Below are positions 47,316 through 55,103 of a stretch of DNA of 64,000 nt, piece after piece (position 1 is the first letter of the stretch; each line of letters starts with the position of its first letter). The position numbers were made by a program, and so were the translations under genes. Below the pieces are notes generated by a model that saw only the letters and a program-made list of their open reading frames with translations, was not told the origin of the DNA and did no database searches. Where the stretch lies: contig JACIYI010000004.1 of the NCBI GenBank assembly GCA_014360005.1, positions 1 to 64,000 of the forward strand. Reading direction: 5' to 3'. This DNA is from Candidatus Aminicenantota bacterium (GTDB taxonomy: Bacteria > Acidobacteriota > Aminicenantia > Aminicenantales > Saccharicenantaceae).

Positions 47316-48008
47316 TTAGGTCCGGACAGTTTTTTTCTCCTCGGCCTGAGATTTACGGTAATAAATCGGCTGCAGGTCAGCCGGGCTGAGCCCCTGGTCA
47401 GCAGCCAGCAGTTTCTGACCGAGCCGTCCGACTTCAGCTGCGATGTGAAAACTGCGGTTCCAGAACAGGGCTCTGGCCCCGATTATTTCCTCTATTGAAG
47501 ACCGGTAAAGCTCGGCCCCGGTGCCGATAAAAGAGATTGGCCCGGAAGCAGGCAACCCACCCAGGAAGAAGGTCGGATTAAAGGCGCCTGGTGCCAGGAC
47601 TTCCTGAAGCTCTCCGCCGACCGCTGAATAAGCGCCGGCAAAGACTTCTCCCTTCCGGGCATCGATCATCGGGACAATGAGTCCAGCACCCGGAAGAATC
47701 AGCTTAAGGGCCAGGGCTTCCAGGGCGGAGACGGCAGCCACCGGCCGGCCCGAAGCCAGGGCCAGAGCCTTGGCCAGACTCAAACCAATCCTGATCCCGG
47801 TAAAAGACCCGGGTCCGGCCGCCACAGCCAGGCCCTCCAGCTGGTCAAACTCCAGGCCAGTCAGCCGGATGATGTCATCGACTGCCCGGAATACCTGGCG
47901 GGAATGAGAGGAGGGTGAAGCATAGTTGACCTCGGCCAGGACCTCTTCCCCGCTGACCAGGGCGACCGAGCCAAAGCGGGTGGTGGTATCAACAGCCAGT
48001 ATCAGCAT
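47316..48008 (-). CDS. tsaB: tRNA threonylcarbamoyladenosine biosynthesis protein TsaB
   Basis: TsaB is the partner of TsaD in forming t6A37 in ANN-decoding tRNAs. The 230-residue ASKHA-fold protein has LAVDTTTRFGSVAL, SHSRQVF, VAAGPGSFTGIRIGLSLAKALA (in part) and PMIDARKGEVFAG, all typical of TsaB. tsaD and tsaE are not here. It lies between the dehydrogenase and rimI on the same strand, probably one operon. Confidence 0.94.
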   Translation of the reverse strand: MLILAVDTTTRFGSVALVSGEEVLAEVNYASPSSHSRQVFRAVDDIIRLTGLEFDQLEGLAVAAGPGSFTGIRIGLSLAKALALASGRPVAAVSALEALALKLILPGAGLIVPMIDARKGEVFAGAYSAVGGELQEVLAPGAFNPTFFLGGLPASGPISFIGTGAELYRSSIEEIIGARALFWNRSFHIAAEVGRLGQKLLAADQGLSPADLQPIYYRKSQAEEKKTVRT

Positions 48009-48046
48009 CCCAATTTAATCTTATCAATTTTTAGTTCGGCCAGGTA

Positions 48047-49162
48047 TCAGAGTTTTTCAGCCACGGCTCTGGCCACATCCAGGGTCTTGGCCGAACCGCC
48101 CAGGTCGTAGGTCCTGACCTTGCCTTCTTTTATCACTTCAGCCACGGCCTGTTCCAGGGCGGCAGCCTTGCCGGTTTCACCTAGCCAGTCCAGCATCATT
48201 TTAGCTGCCAGCAGGGTAGCTATGGGATTGACCTTGTACAAACCGGTGTACTTTGGGGCCGAACCGTGAGTGGGTTCAAAGACGGCATACTTATCTCCGA
48301 TATTACCAGCGCAGGCAAAACCCAGGCCACCGACCAGCTGGGCCGCCAGGTCGGAGATGATATCGCCGAAAAGATTCTCGGCCACCAGGACATCATAATC
48401 AAAAGGATTCTTAATGAGCCACATGCACATGGCATCCACGTTGGCCTCATAAAATTTGATATCCGGGTATTCGGCTGCCACCTGGCGAGCTACCCTCAGC
48501 ATCAAACCGCCGGTTTCCCGAAGGACATTGGGCTTCTCCACCAGGGTGACTGATTTCCTTTTATATTTGCGGGCATACTCAAAGGCCGCCCGGACTATTC
48601 TCTCACAGCCTTTCCTGGTCATAATCCTGGTAGAGACGGCGATTTCGTCGGCTGGCACATCCTTGAAATCTTTCATCTTGGGATGAAGCGAAAGAGCCTG
48701 CCTGACCTGGTCGGGCAGCGGGTAAAATTCCACCCCGGCATAGCTGCCTTCGGTATTCTCCCTGAAAATCACCAGGTCAATATTCTCTTTATAATTGAGC
48801 GGGTTACCCGGATAGGCCTTGCAGGGCCTGAGGTTGATATAAAGGTCAAATAGCTGTCTTAACTTGACAATCGGGCTGACATAGGACAGCCCCTGGCCCT
48901 GGAGCTCAGGCGCCAGCTCCCGGGCGGCATCCTCCTTCGGTTTGGAAGTGATGGCCCCGAACAGGCAGGCATCAGTTTCTTTCAGAAGTTTGACGGTCCT
49001 GTCGGGCAGGGCATTTCCTTCCCTGCACCAGAACTCCCAGCCAATATCCCCGTAGATATACTCGGCCTCAAGGTTCAAACGTTTGAGGACAATCATGGCC
49101 GCCTCGACCACTTCCTTGCCTATCCCGTCACCGGGCAGAATTGCCAGTCGATACTTCGCCAT
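48047..49162 (-). CDS. Isocitrate/isopropylmalate dehydrogenase family enzyme
   Basis: A 371-residue NAD(P)-dependent beta-decarboxylating dehydrogenase. It shows LAILPGDGIGKEV, the substrate-binding LRQLFDLYINLRPCKAYPG, VIFRENTEGSYAGVE, the lysine of VTLVEKPNVLR, the metal site FGDIISDLAAQLVGGLG and EPTHGSAPKYTG. The substrate loop differs both from classical LeuB and from NADP-isocitrate dehydrogenase, so isocitrate, homoisocitrate and isopropylmalate all remain possible. No leu genes are nearby. It heads the dehydrogenase-tsaB-rimI group, with a good promoter and AGGAGAG before the ATG. Confidence 0.85.
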   Translation of the reverse strand: MAKYRLAILPGDGIGKEVVEAAMIVLKRLNLEAEYIYGDIGWEFWCREGNALPDRTVKLLKETDACLFGAITSKPKEDAARELAPELQGQGLSYVSPIVKLRQLFDLYINLRPCKAYPGNPLNYKENIDLVIFRENTEGSYAGVEFYPLPDQVRQALSLHPKMKDFKDVPADEIAVSTRIMTRKGCERIVRAAFEYARKYKRKSVTLVEKPNVLRETGGLMLRVARQVAAEYPDIKFYEANVDAMCMWLIKNPFDYDVLVAENLFGDIISDLAAQLVGGLGFACAGNIGDKYAVFEPTHGSAPKYTGLYKVNPIATLLAAKMMLDWLGETGKAAALEQAVAEVIKEGKVRTYDLGGSAKTLDVARAVAEKL

Positions 49163-49204
49163 TTTATCTCTCCTTCTGGAATGTTTTTGCTTTCAGAAAG
49201 TGCT

Positions 49205-49234
49205 ATTATGCCCTAAATTAGCTGAAGGTGTCAA
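49205..49234 (-). promoter_or_regulatory. Promoter of the dehydrogenase-tsaB-rimI group
   Basis: On the - strand: a perfect TTGACA (49234-49229), an 18-bp spacer and CATAAT (49210-49205). Confidence 0.7.
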
Positions 49235-49293
49235 TCAGACAGGGCAACCAGGCAAGCCAGCTTCAGTCAGGAACTCCCTGAAAGCCGCCCAGA

Positions 49294-49320
49294 TAAAAAA
49301 AGGGCCTCCCACGGAGGCCC
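49294..49320 (-). terminator. Rho-independent terminator of the sigma-factor operon
   Basis: Read on the - strand: GGGCCTCC (49320-49313), loop of 3, GGAGGCCC (49309-49302), then a run of seven T (49301-49295). It lies 28 bp after the stop of the last operon gene. Confidence 0.9.
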
Positions 49321-49347
49321 CTGTCGGCAGGTCGGTCACCAAGCGGC

Positions 49348-49731
49348 TTATTCCAGCCAGACCTTTACCGTTTCCTCTTCTTCGTTAACCTCGATGATAG
49401 CCAGCGGACCGGCTTTTTTGAGTTCGGCCAGCAGTTGTTCCAGGTTCAGGCTGCAGCCGCTGCCCATCTTGACTTCCTTGTTTTCAGCGCAACGGGCAAA
49501 AATTTCCACCAGGGCGATGGGCATGGTAACTTTAACCTTCTCTTTCCCGGTCCTGGTGTCAGTGACCAGAACCTTGAACCACTTGACTTCTTTAGCCGGT
49601 TCAACTCTGGGGCTGTCCTGAACGGCTTTCTTAATAACCTGATAATCATCCCTGTCTCCCGCCCCGAACAGAGCTACCGTCAAGAACAGGGTGGCCAGCA
49701 GAAGCGTGGTGAGCAGAATTAATTTTTTCAT
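49348..49731 (-). CDS. Exported single-domain protein with WLE-ending domain
   Basis: A 127-residue protein with a signal peptide (MKKLILLTTLLLATLFLTVALFG seen in part). The mature part is little more than one small domain: a strand (KWFKVLVTDTRTGKEKVKVT), MPIALVEIF, a helical middle, and a final strand ending EEETVKVWLE. The same ending and pattern occur in the proteins at 49758-50609 and 52024-52428. The pattern resembles the SHOCT-like N-terminal domain of LiaX/YvlB-type proteins, a comparison from memory. One Cys pair (ARCAENKEVKMGSGC) is present. It is the last gene before the terminator and starts 26 bp after its neighbour. Function unknown. Confidence 0.75.
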   Translation of the reverse strand: MKKLILLTTLLLATLFLTVALFGAGDRDDYQVIKKAVQDSPRVEPAKEVKWFKVLVTDTRTGKEKVKVTMPIALVEIFARCAENKEVKMGSGCSLNLEQLLAELKKAGPLAIIEVNEEEETVKVWLE

Positions 49732-49757
49732 GATCTTCCTCCTCGTGTTGTCATTAT

Positions 49758-50609
49758 TTATTCAATCCAGATTTCGATGATGTTGCCATCTTCTTCAATC
49801 CGGACCAATTTTTCTTTGGCTTTAGTCAGGTCGGAAATAATCCGGTTTAAGTCATAGCCTTTTTCCTTCATTCGGGCTTTTTCTTCTTCCGGAATGGCCT
49901 GGATGGCCAGGTCGGCCAGGGCCAGAGGCAGATTTATGGAGATAGATGGCGCTTTCTTGCCTTTTTCGTAAACTCTGATTCTCAGGAGCTTCAACCCAGT
50001 CCGGCCCGACCCGTCGGGAACGTCTCTCAGGGCCTGGGGTGATATCCTGAGGATGGCAATCCTGGCCCGGTCCACTAGTTCCTGGTCACGCTCGGTCTGC
50101 AGCAGTTTCAGCAGAACCGGCAGTGCTTTCGAAGCCAGATTTTTATCCTGGAGATAGCTCATTTTCATGGCCGCATAATAACGGATGACTTTAGAAGGGC
50201 TGATCAGTTTTTCCTGGAGAACCCGGCTGAAATCCTTTTGGCCCCGGTTATAGAGCTTGAAGGCCAGGTCAACGATGGCAATCTCGGCTTCTTCCACTAG
50301 TCCCTGAACCCGGTCTGACCGTTGCAAAAAGGCCTGCAGGGATTTCAGGGCTTCTTTTTCTTTTCCCTCCTGCTCGGACTGGCACTTGCCGAGGTAAAAA
50401 AGGGCCTGGGAATAATAACTGCTGCCTGGATAATCCTTGATAAGAGCGGCCAGTTTCTTTTCAGCTTCCGACCAGTTCTTGTCGAAAATCAGCACCTTGG
50501 CTTCCTGCAGAAGTTTTTCATCGGCCTGGACCGGGGCCTGGGCTGACAGGGGCAGCCTGGAACCCACTATCATGATTATTAAAAGCAGAATGATTGTTTT
50601 CTTTCTCAC
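49758..50609 (-). CDS. Exported TPR/HEAT-like protein with WIE-ending domain
   Basis: A 283-residue exported protein. After the signal peptide (KKTIILLLIIMIVGSRLPLS) comes a TPR-like helical pair (KVLIFDKNWSEAEKKLAALI, YSQALFYLGKCQ), then a HEAT-like segment (SKASKALPVLLKLL-type helices, residues about 140-195), and finally the domain shared with two other proteins here: LKLLRIRVYEKGKKAPSISI, NLPLALADL, ending GNIIEIWIE. GTG at 50609 is chosen because it follows the anti-sigma stop after one base, has GAGG upstream and begins a proper signal peptide; the longer frame from 50678 lies inside the anti-sigma gene. It probably works outside the membrane as a protein-binding scaffold. Confidence 0.78.
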   Translation of the reverse strand: MRKKTIILLLIIMIVGSRLPLSAQAPVQADEKLLQEAKVLIFDKNWSEAEKKLAALIKDYPGSSYYSQALFYLGKCQSEQEGKEKEALKSLQAFLQRSDRVQGLVEEAEIAIVDLAFKLYNRGQKDFSRVLQEKLISPSKVIRYYAAMKMSYLQDKNLASKALPVLLKLLQTERDQELVDRARIAILRISPQALRDVPDGSGRTGLKLLRIRVYEKGKKAPSISINLPLALADLAIQAIPEEEKARMKEKGYDLNRIISDLTKAKEKLVRIEEDGNIIEIWIE

Positions 50610-50610
50610 C

Positions 50611-51402
50611 TTAAACCTCGCTTTGCTGGAGTTCCTTTTTGACCAGGTTGATCTTGAGCAGGAGCTGCTTGTCCTCAATCATTTTCCGTACTCTTTCCAG
50701 CTCGGCCGCTGATAACTCCGGGCTGAGCTGGCTGAGTTCCAGGAACAGCAGTTCTATCTGGTCGCAGATGGTCTTGGCTTTCATCAGGCGCAGATCATCC
50801 AGCTGGTTGTTTAGATATTTCTTTTCGGTTAGCAGTTGCCGGATTCTTTGCTGCTGCAGGAGGCCGGAAGCTGGGGCCGACCCGGTTTGCAGGATATCCA
50901 GCAGCAGATACTGGCTCCTCTCCAGGTAATTTATGGTTTCTTTTCTGGCCAGGACCAGGTCCACCCGGTCGACCAGTTCAGCCGGCATCGAAATGCCGCT
51001 TTCCTGGCGGGCAATCAGCCGACCCGGCTCCCTGGACTTAAAGACTAGAAACGTCAGGGCCCCGCCCAGAAGCAAACCCAGAAACAGGCCAGCGGCCAGC
51101 GGTTGCCACTTCCAGAGGCGCCAGCCGGCACCGGCAGTCGCAGCCGCCGGGCGTTCTTCTTTTTCTGGGAGCCGGGAGGCGATGAAAGCCGGCAGAGCCT
51201 CCCAGTCCACCGTGGCCATGACCTGCTGCAATTCTTCCCTGAAATTATCAGCCATAGCTAGCAACCGCCGCTGCTGCTCCAGCTCTTCCCGGCAGGCTGG
51301 ACAATCCTGGAGATGTCGGGACATGACCTCCATCCTTTCAGGCTTCAGCTGGCAGCTGAGGAAAGCCGGCCAGTCCTTTTTATATTGTCTGCACTTTTTC
51401 AT
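50611..51402 (-). CDS. Membrane-anchored zinc anti-sigma factor
   Basis: A 263-residue protein that should hold the adjacent ECF sigma factor inactive. The N-terminal zinc-binding anti-sigma motif is H30-x3-C34-x2-C37 (HLQDCPAC), with C4 and C17 as further candidate ligands. One membrane helix is predicted at about residues 99-121 (PLAAGLFLGLLLGGALTFL). The extracytoplasmic part (about 125-263) is nearly all helical and includes a possible coiled coil, unlike the short tails of many anti-sigma factors, so it may sense a signal directly. It overlaps the sigma gene by 4 bp (ATGA) and is followed at once by the TPR/HEAT protein. Confidence 0.88.
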   Translation of the reverse strand: MKKCRQYKKDWPAFLSCQLKPERMEVMSRHLQDCPACREELEQQRRLLAMADNFREELQQVMATVDWEALPAFIASRLPEKEERPAAATAGAGWRLWKWQPLAAGLFLGLLLGGALTFLVFKSREPGRLIARQESGISMPAELVDRVDLVLARKETINYLERSQYLLLDILQTGSAPASGLLQQQRIRQLLTEKKYLNNQLDDLRLMKAKTICDQIELLFLELSQLSPELSAAELERVRKMIEDKQLLLKINLVKKELQQSEV

Positions 51403-51977
51403 CGGCCACCTCCCAGTTGAGGGGCCAGAATCTTTCTCAGATTCTGGATTGCCTTGAAGTGAAGAGACTTGACTGTGCCTATAGCAATTCCCAGCCGGCC
51501 GGCGATTTCTCCGTACTTCATCTCATCAAAATGATGCAGGATGAAAACCAGGCGTTGTTTTTCCGGCAAAGCCCGGACTGCTTTCTGGATAATTTCCCCG
51601 GACTGAAAACAGGACGGGTCAGCCTCAGCCGTGGCCAGGTCAGCCCGGTCCAGGTCCAGGCTGTCCAGGCTCTCTTTCTTCCGGCTTTTCATCCGCCTCA
51701 GAAAATCCAGGCTCAGGTTGCGGGCTACCTGCATCAACCAGGCTTGAAAGTTTTCGCCAGACCGGTAGCTATGAATTTTTTCATACAGACGCAAAAAGAC
51801 TTCCTGCACCAGGTCCAGGGCGTCTTCCCGGTTCCTGACCAGGGAATAGGCCAGGATGAAGACTTTTTGCTGATAACAGGCTACCAGTTTCATGAAAGCT
51901 TCCCTATCTCCTTGCTTGACCCGGTCGACCAGAAATTCAACCTGGGATTCATCAGCCCGGCCATTTTTCTGTTCCAT
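51399..51977 (-). CDS. ECF-type RNA polymerase sigma factor
   Basis: A 192-residue extracytoplasmic-function sigma factor. Region 2 is seen in DALDLVQEVFLRLYEKI and FQAWLMQVARNLSLDFLRR, region 4 in LPEKQRLVFILHHFDEMKYG and IAGRLGIAIGTVKSLHFKAI. Regions 1.1 and 3 are absent, as in all ECF factors. It resembles the RpoE/SigW class. The linked zinc anti-sigma gene overlaps it by 4 bp, so it is surely controlled by that protein. Its promoter target is not known; whether it drives its own operon cannot be told from the sequence. Confidence 0.92.
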   Translation of the reverse strand: MEQKNGRADESQVEFLVDRVKQGDREAFMKLVACYQQKVFILAYSLVRNREDALDLVQEVFLRLYEKIHSYRSGENFQAWLMQVARNLSLDFLRRMKSRKKESLDSLDLDRADLATAEADPSCFQSGEIIQKAVRALPEKQRLVFILHHFDEMKYGEIAGRLGIAIGTVKSLHFKAIQNLRKILAPQLGGGR

Positions 51978-52023
51978 CCTGTATCTCTGTTCCCCGATTC
52001 AAACCTTTTTCCATAGTATACCT

Positions 52024-52428
52024 TTATTCCAGCCATAAAAGCACTTTTTCCCGGTCGGTCCAGACTTCGGCCACCAGACCTCTGGGTAAGACAGACAGAG
52101 CCCGGGTAAAAGCCCGGGCCTCAAATTCAAAATCCAGATTGTCAGAAGGCCCGGTTTCTCTGATTTCCTGTTTCAGCCCTTTTTTAACCAGCCACAGCGG
52201 AAGGGATATCCGGACCAGCTGGCCCTCATCGGGGTCATAGACCAGAATTTTCAGGCGGTGCGGCCTGGAGGAAGAATAGTCCTGGGTTAGACTGAGTATT
52301 CTCTCTCTGGCCCTGGTCAGTGCGGCCTCTCCCCGCCCGGAGTCCTTTTCTACCGCCACTACCAGACAGGAAGACAGGCCGAGCAGTACCAGGCTGATAA
52401 CGAACAGGATTTTTAATCTAACCGGCAT
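52024..52428 (-). CDS. Predicted lipoprotein with WLE-ending domain
   Basis: A 134-residue exported protein with a lipobox: hydrophobic stretch to about residue 20 and LSSC, giving Cys21 as the lipidation site. After a short helical linker follows the shared domain: HRLKILVYDPDEGQLVRISL, PLWLVKKGL, a variable helix, and an end in REKVLLWLE. The domain matches those of 49348-49731 and 49758-50609 in pattern and in its C-terminal position. It is the first gene of the sigma-factor group, 46 bp upstream of the sigma gene. Function unknown; a surface-exposed or periplasmic sensor is inferred. Confidence 0.75.
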   Translation of the reverse strand: MPVRLKILFVISLVLLGLSSCLVVAVEKDSGRGEAALTRARERILSLTQDYSSSRPHRLKILVYDPDEGQLVRISLPLWLVKKGLKQEIRETGPSDNLDFEFEARAFTRALSVLPRGLVAEVWTDREKVLLWLE

Positions 52429-52443
52429 TATCTTCTCCTCATC

Positions 52444-52459
52444 TCTGGTCTACACCAGA
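52444..52459. repeat. Inverted repeat upstream of the sigma-factor operon
   Basis: TCTGGT-CTAC-ACCAGA, a perfect 6-bp inverted repeat with a 4-bp centre, 16-31 bp upstream of the first start codon of the sigma-factor group. It may be an operator or a leader hairpin. I could not identify a convincing ECF-type or sigma-70 promoter around it. Confidence 0.45.
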
Positions 52460-52579
52460 AATTACGGAGGAGAAGAGTTAAAGGTTTACCGGCTGGCAGA
52501 TTTTATTTCCGGTCCGGGACAGACCACTACCCTCGGAAACAAGGGATGGGAAAACGGACTGAACGAGCCCCGGACTTAA

Positions 52580-52882
52580 TCAGAACTTGCGGAAGCTCTT
52601 TCTCTGTTGCGGCCCGGAACCAAAACGGCGTTCGCTGCCAGCTCTTTTTTCGCCTTTCGGCCTGGCATCGTTGACAATAATCTTGCGGCCGTCGAACTCG
52701 GTTCCGTTCAGCTTGTCCTTAGCTTCCTGGGCGCCTTCTTCAGTTGACATTTCCACAAAACCAAAGCCCCGACCCTGCAGGATGTTAACTGAGGTAACTT
52801 CTCCGTACTGAGAAAATAATTCCTTCAGTTTGTCCTCGGTGGTCCTGTAGTTTAAGTTACCCACATAAAGCTTTAAAGACAT
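52580..52882 (-). CDS. RRM-type RNA-binding protein
   Basis: A 100-residue protein with one RNA recognition motif (residues 3-78): RNP2 LYVGNL and RNP1 RGFGFVEM with the aromatic residues needed for RNA stacking. A basic, Gly/Arg/Gln-rich tail follows (GSERRFGSGPQQRKSFRKF). It is the size and form of the bacterial Rbp family, first described in cyanobacteria and often cold- or stress-regulated. The ATG follows GAGGAGG and a run of eight T. A leader of about 70 nt is predicted from its promoter. Confidence 0.92.
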   Translation of the reverse strand: MSLKLYVGNLNYRTTEDKLKELFSQYGEVTSVNILQGRGFGFVEMSTEEGAQEAKDKLNGTEFDGRKIIVNDARPKGEKRAGSERRFGSGPQQRKSFRKF

Positions 52883-52959
52883 AAAAAAAACCTCCTCGAC
52901 CTCTCCACGCCGGCTGCCCCCTTTCTGGCAGGAACAACTCGACTGAAAAGGCAGACTTA

Positions 52960-52988
52960 ATCATGCCATATCAAAAAGGCAAAATCAA
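52960..52988 (-). promoter_or_regulatory. Promoter of the RRM gene
   Basis: On the - strand: TTGATT (52988-52983), a 17-bp spacer and CATGAT (52965-52960), directly after the stop of the upstream gene. Confidence 0.5.
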
Positions 52989-53005
52989 CAGGAATTTTAA
53001 GGTCG

Positions 53006-54808
53006 TCAGGTCGGCGGGTGCAGGCGCTTTTTGAACCACACCCGCAGCTGTTCCATTCTTTCCCGCTGCCAGGCCGGCGCCCGGCGGCGGCAGCTGGAAA
53101 TTTCCTCCGAATCGGGGGGTGCTCCCCAGCGAATTTCTGGGCAATCGTTGGGGTTGTAGCCCATTTCAAAAGTCTCTTTTCTTTTAAGAATTTCTTCCAG
53201 GGTGAGAGTTTGCAGCCGGCCGTCTGACCTGGGGTAGGCAATCCGCAGGTGGCGAGCCAGCTCCGCTGACAGTTTTTTCAGTCTGGCCCGGATTTCTTCT
53301 GGTTTTTCTGAAGATTTTATCAGGTACAACTCAGGATGAGCAGCGACTTTATCAGGAAATTCGTCGATGGTATCCATGGCAATGAGCAGCCTCAGGTCGC
53401 GATTGGGAGTGGAAAAATCCTCCCAGAGACCGGCAGCCAGAAAAACCGCCGCCCCTGAGGGCATGGGAATAACCCGGCCCGGATGAGCTCTAAGGTATTT
53501 TTCGCCATTCTCCACCGATTCCACCCGCACCAGCAGCTGTTCATAAAGGGCCTGGAACAGTTCTTTCAGAGCGGTTTCCGGGTCCAGCGGCCGGGGATTA
53601 ATCAGTCGTTCCATCATGTTGTAGAAAAGTTCCGGACTTAGGCCTCCTTGTTCGAGAGAATAATTGCCATACCCGGGGCTCTTCTCAATTTCCCGATTGC
53701 TTAAGAGTTTAAGACCGCCTGGGGTTCTAATAATAGGCCGGAAGGCCTTGAACCCGGGCTGACCAACCACCTCTTCTGTGGCAAACAGGAAGTTTCCCTT
53801 CCAGAATCTTTTCAGACCAACTGTGCCGTCGGGCTGGGCATCCACGGCCAGGAGGATTCCGGGCCGGTTTTCAGTCTGGGGGACCCAGCGCACTATCACC
53901 AGAGTATGGCCATAAGGGTCGGCAAAAACGGCTCCCGGCCGGAGCCAGTTCCGGGAAAGAGGCAGCGGGAAATAATCAGAATTATCTTCAACCAGGGCAG
54001 TGCGGCCGGTCCCGGAATGGACCGTGTCCATGACCAGGCGCATCAGGCTGGCAAATTTTCTGGTTTCGTCTGCCGGGCCAGCCGGTTGCTCATTATGAAA
54101 CCAGCGACCGACCGCCGGAGGCCGGGAGAGTGAACCCCGCGAACACTCATGAAAACCAAACGGCAGCCGGTTTTTCCAGGAAAAATAGGCCCGGAGGAAA
54201 AAGGGATTGTCAGCGCAATCCGGTTTCAGGCTGAGGCGGCTGTCTTCATCCTGACCAAGGTGATTGTGCAGGAAATTCCTGTTCGGCTGTTTCAGGATGG
54301 AATCGAGGTTAGGCCAGGAATCTTTTTCTGTGGCCTCCAGAAACAGGGCTTCCAGCCAGGAGGAATAGAGGTTTTCCCAGTTCCGGTCCCAGCTGTTTTC
54401 AGTTTTCCAGAAAGAGGCAACTGCCTCTCTAACCGGGAAGCTTGGGGCCACCTTAACCTGCCTGGCGTGAACTAGCCGACGGTCGGGGCGTACTTCAAGA
54501 GTGTAGAGACCCTCCTCGGAAGTCCGACCTTCCCACCAGGACCAGAACGGCGGCCCGCCGCCTTTTTTCTTTAATTCCAGTTCAGCTTTCTTCCCACCTT
54601 CCGGGCGGAAGATAACTCTCAGCTTCCCGGCCGGAATCTCCTCTTCCGAGACAACCACCACCTGGAAAACGGCCATCGGCCTTAGACCAAGAGGAAATAC
54701 AAAAACCATAACCCCATGGCTAACGCCCTGAGAACCGGCCGGGACGGCCAGGAGGATCAAGAGCAGTAAGCCCGACAGCCAGGCTGAAACTTTCAATTTA
54801 CTTCTCAC
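53006..54808 (-). CDS. Large exported protein of unknown function
   Basis: A 600-residue protein with a signal peptide (WLSGLLLLILLAVPAGS). Residues about 30-125 look like a beta-sandwich (FQVVVVSEEEIPAGKLRVIF). The middle part has a segment (about 205-320) with NPFFLRAYFSWKNRLPFGF, HECSRGS, and then RPGAVFADPYGHTLVIVRWV. The order 'Tyr-Trp-Pro-Phe, Cys, Gly-x-His-hydrophobic strand' recalls papain-fold NlpC/P60-like peptidases, but the Cys is not in a standard motif. A charged C-terminal half has no recognisable domain. I do not recognise a family. It is monocistronic or at the head of a unit with the RRM gene. Confidence 0.75.
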   Translation of the reverse strand: MRSKLKVSAWLSGLLLLILLAVPAGSQGVSHGVMVFVFPLGLRPMAVFQVVVVSEEEIPAGKLRVIFRPEGGKKAELELKKKGGGPPFWSWWEGRTSEEGLYTLEVRPDRRLVHARQVKVAPSFPVREAVASFWKTENSWDRNWENLYSSWLEALFLEATEKDSWPNLDSILKQPNRNFLHNHLGQDEDSRLSLKPDCADNPFFLRAYFSWKNRLPFGFHECSRGSLSRPPAVGRWFHNEQPAGPADETRKFASLMRLVMDTVHSGTGRTALVEDNSDYFPLPLSRNWLRPGAVFADPYGHTLVIVRWVPQTENRPGILLAVDAQPDGTVGLKRFWKGNFLFATEEVVGQPGFKAFRPIIRTPGGLKLLSNREIEKSPGYGNYSLEQGGLSPELFYNMMERLINPRPLDPETALKELFQALYEQLLVRVESVENGEKYLRAHPGRVIPMPSGAAVFLAAGLWEDFSTPNRDLRLLIAMDTIDEFPDKVAAHPELYLIKSSEKPEEIRARLKKLSAELARHLRIAYPRSDGRLQTLTLEEILKRKETFEMGYNPNDCPEIRWGAPPDSEEISSCRRRAPAWQRERMEQLRVWFKKRLHPPT

Positions 54809-54826
54809 CTGAGCGAAATTGTGGTT

Positions 54827-54855
54827 ATTTTCATTTAAGCTGGAGATTTTGTCAA
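54827..54855 (-). promoter_or_regulatory. Promoter of the large exported protein gene
   Basis: On the - strand: a perfect TTGACA (54855-54850), a 17-bp spacer and GAAAAT (54832-54827). Confidence 0.5.
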
Positions 54856-55103
54856 TTCGGGGAATCCTACCACCAGGATGCGGCCCGGGGTTGGAGGGGG
54901 GGAAACCGATTCAGGTTTTTTCTCTGGCCCTTCTTGCTCCTTTTCTCATTTAAACCTTCTTTAACTGGCGTCCGAAAAGAGCAGTTAAAAAAGCTGGTCC
55001 TAAAAAACCCGAACCGGTCTATACCTGCCACCAGCCACGGTCCGGGCCCGACGACCTTTTATTTATACAGGCTCTGAAGTAAAATAAGCAGGCAGGAGGT
55101 CAT

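Noticed and set aside
54809-55103. Possible RNA or promoter for sppA in the divergent gap
   Set aside because: A TAAAAT hexamer exists before sppA but no -35 partner; the G-rich run near 54894 has no supporting structure.
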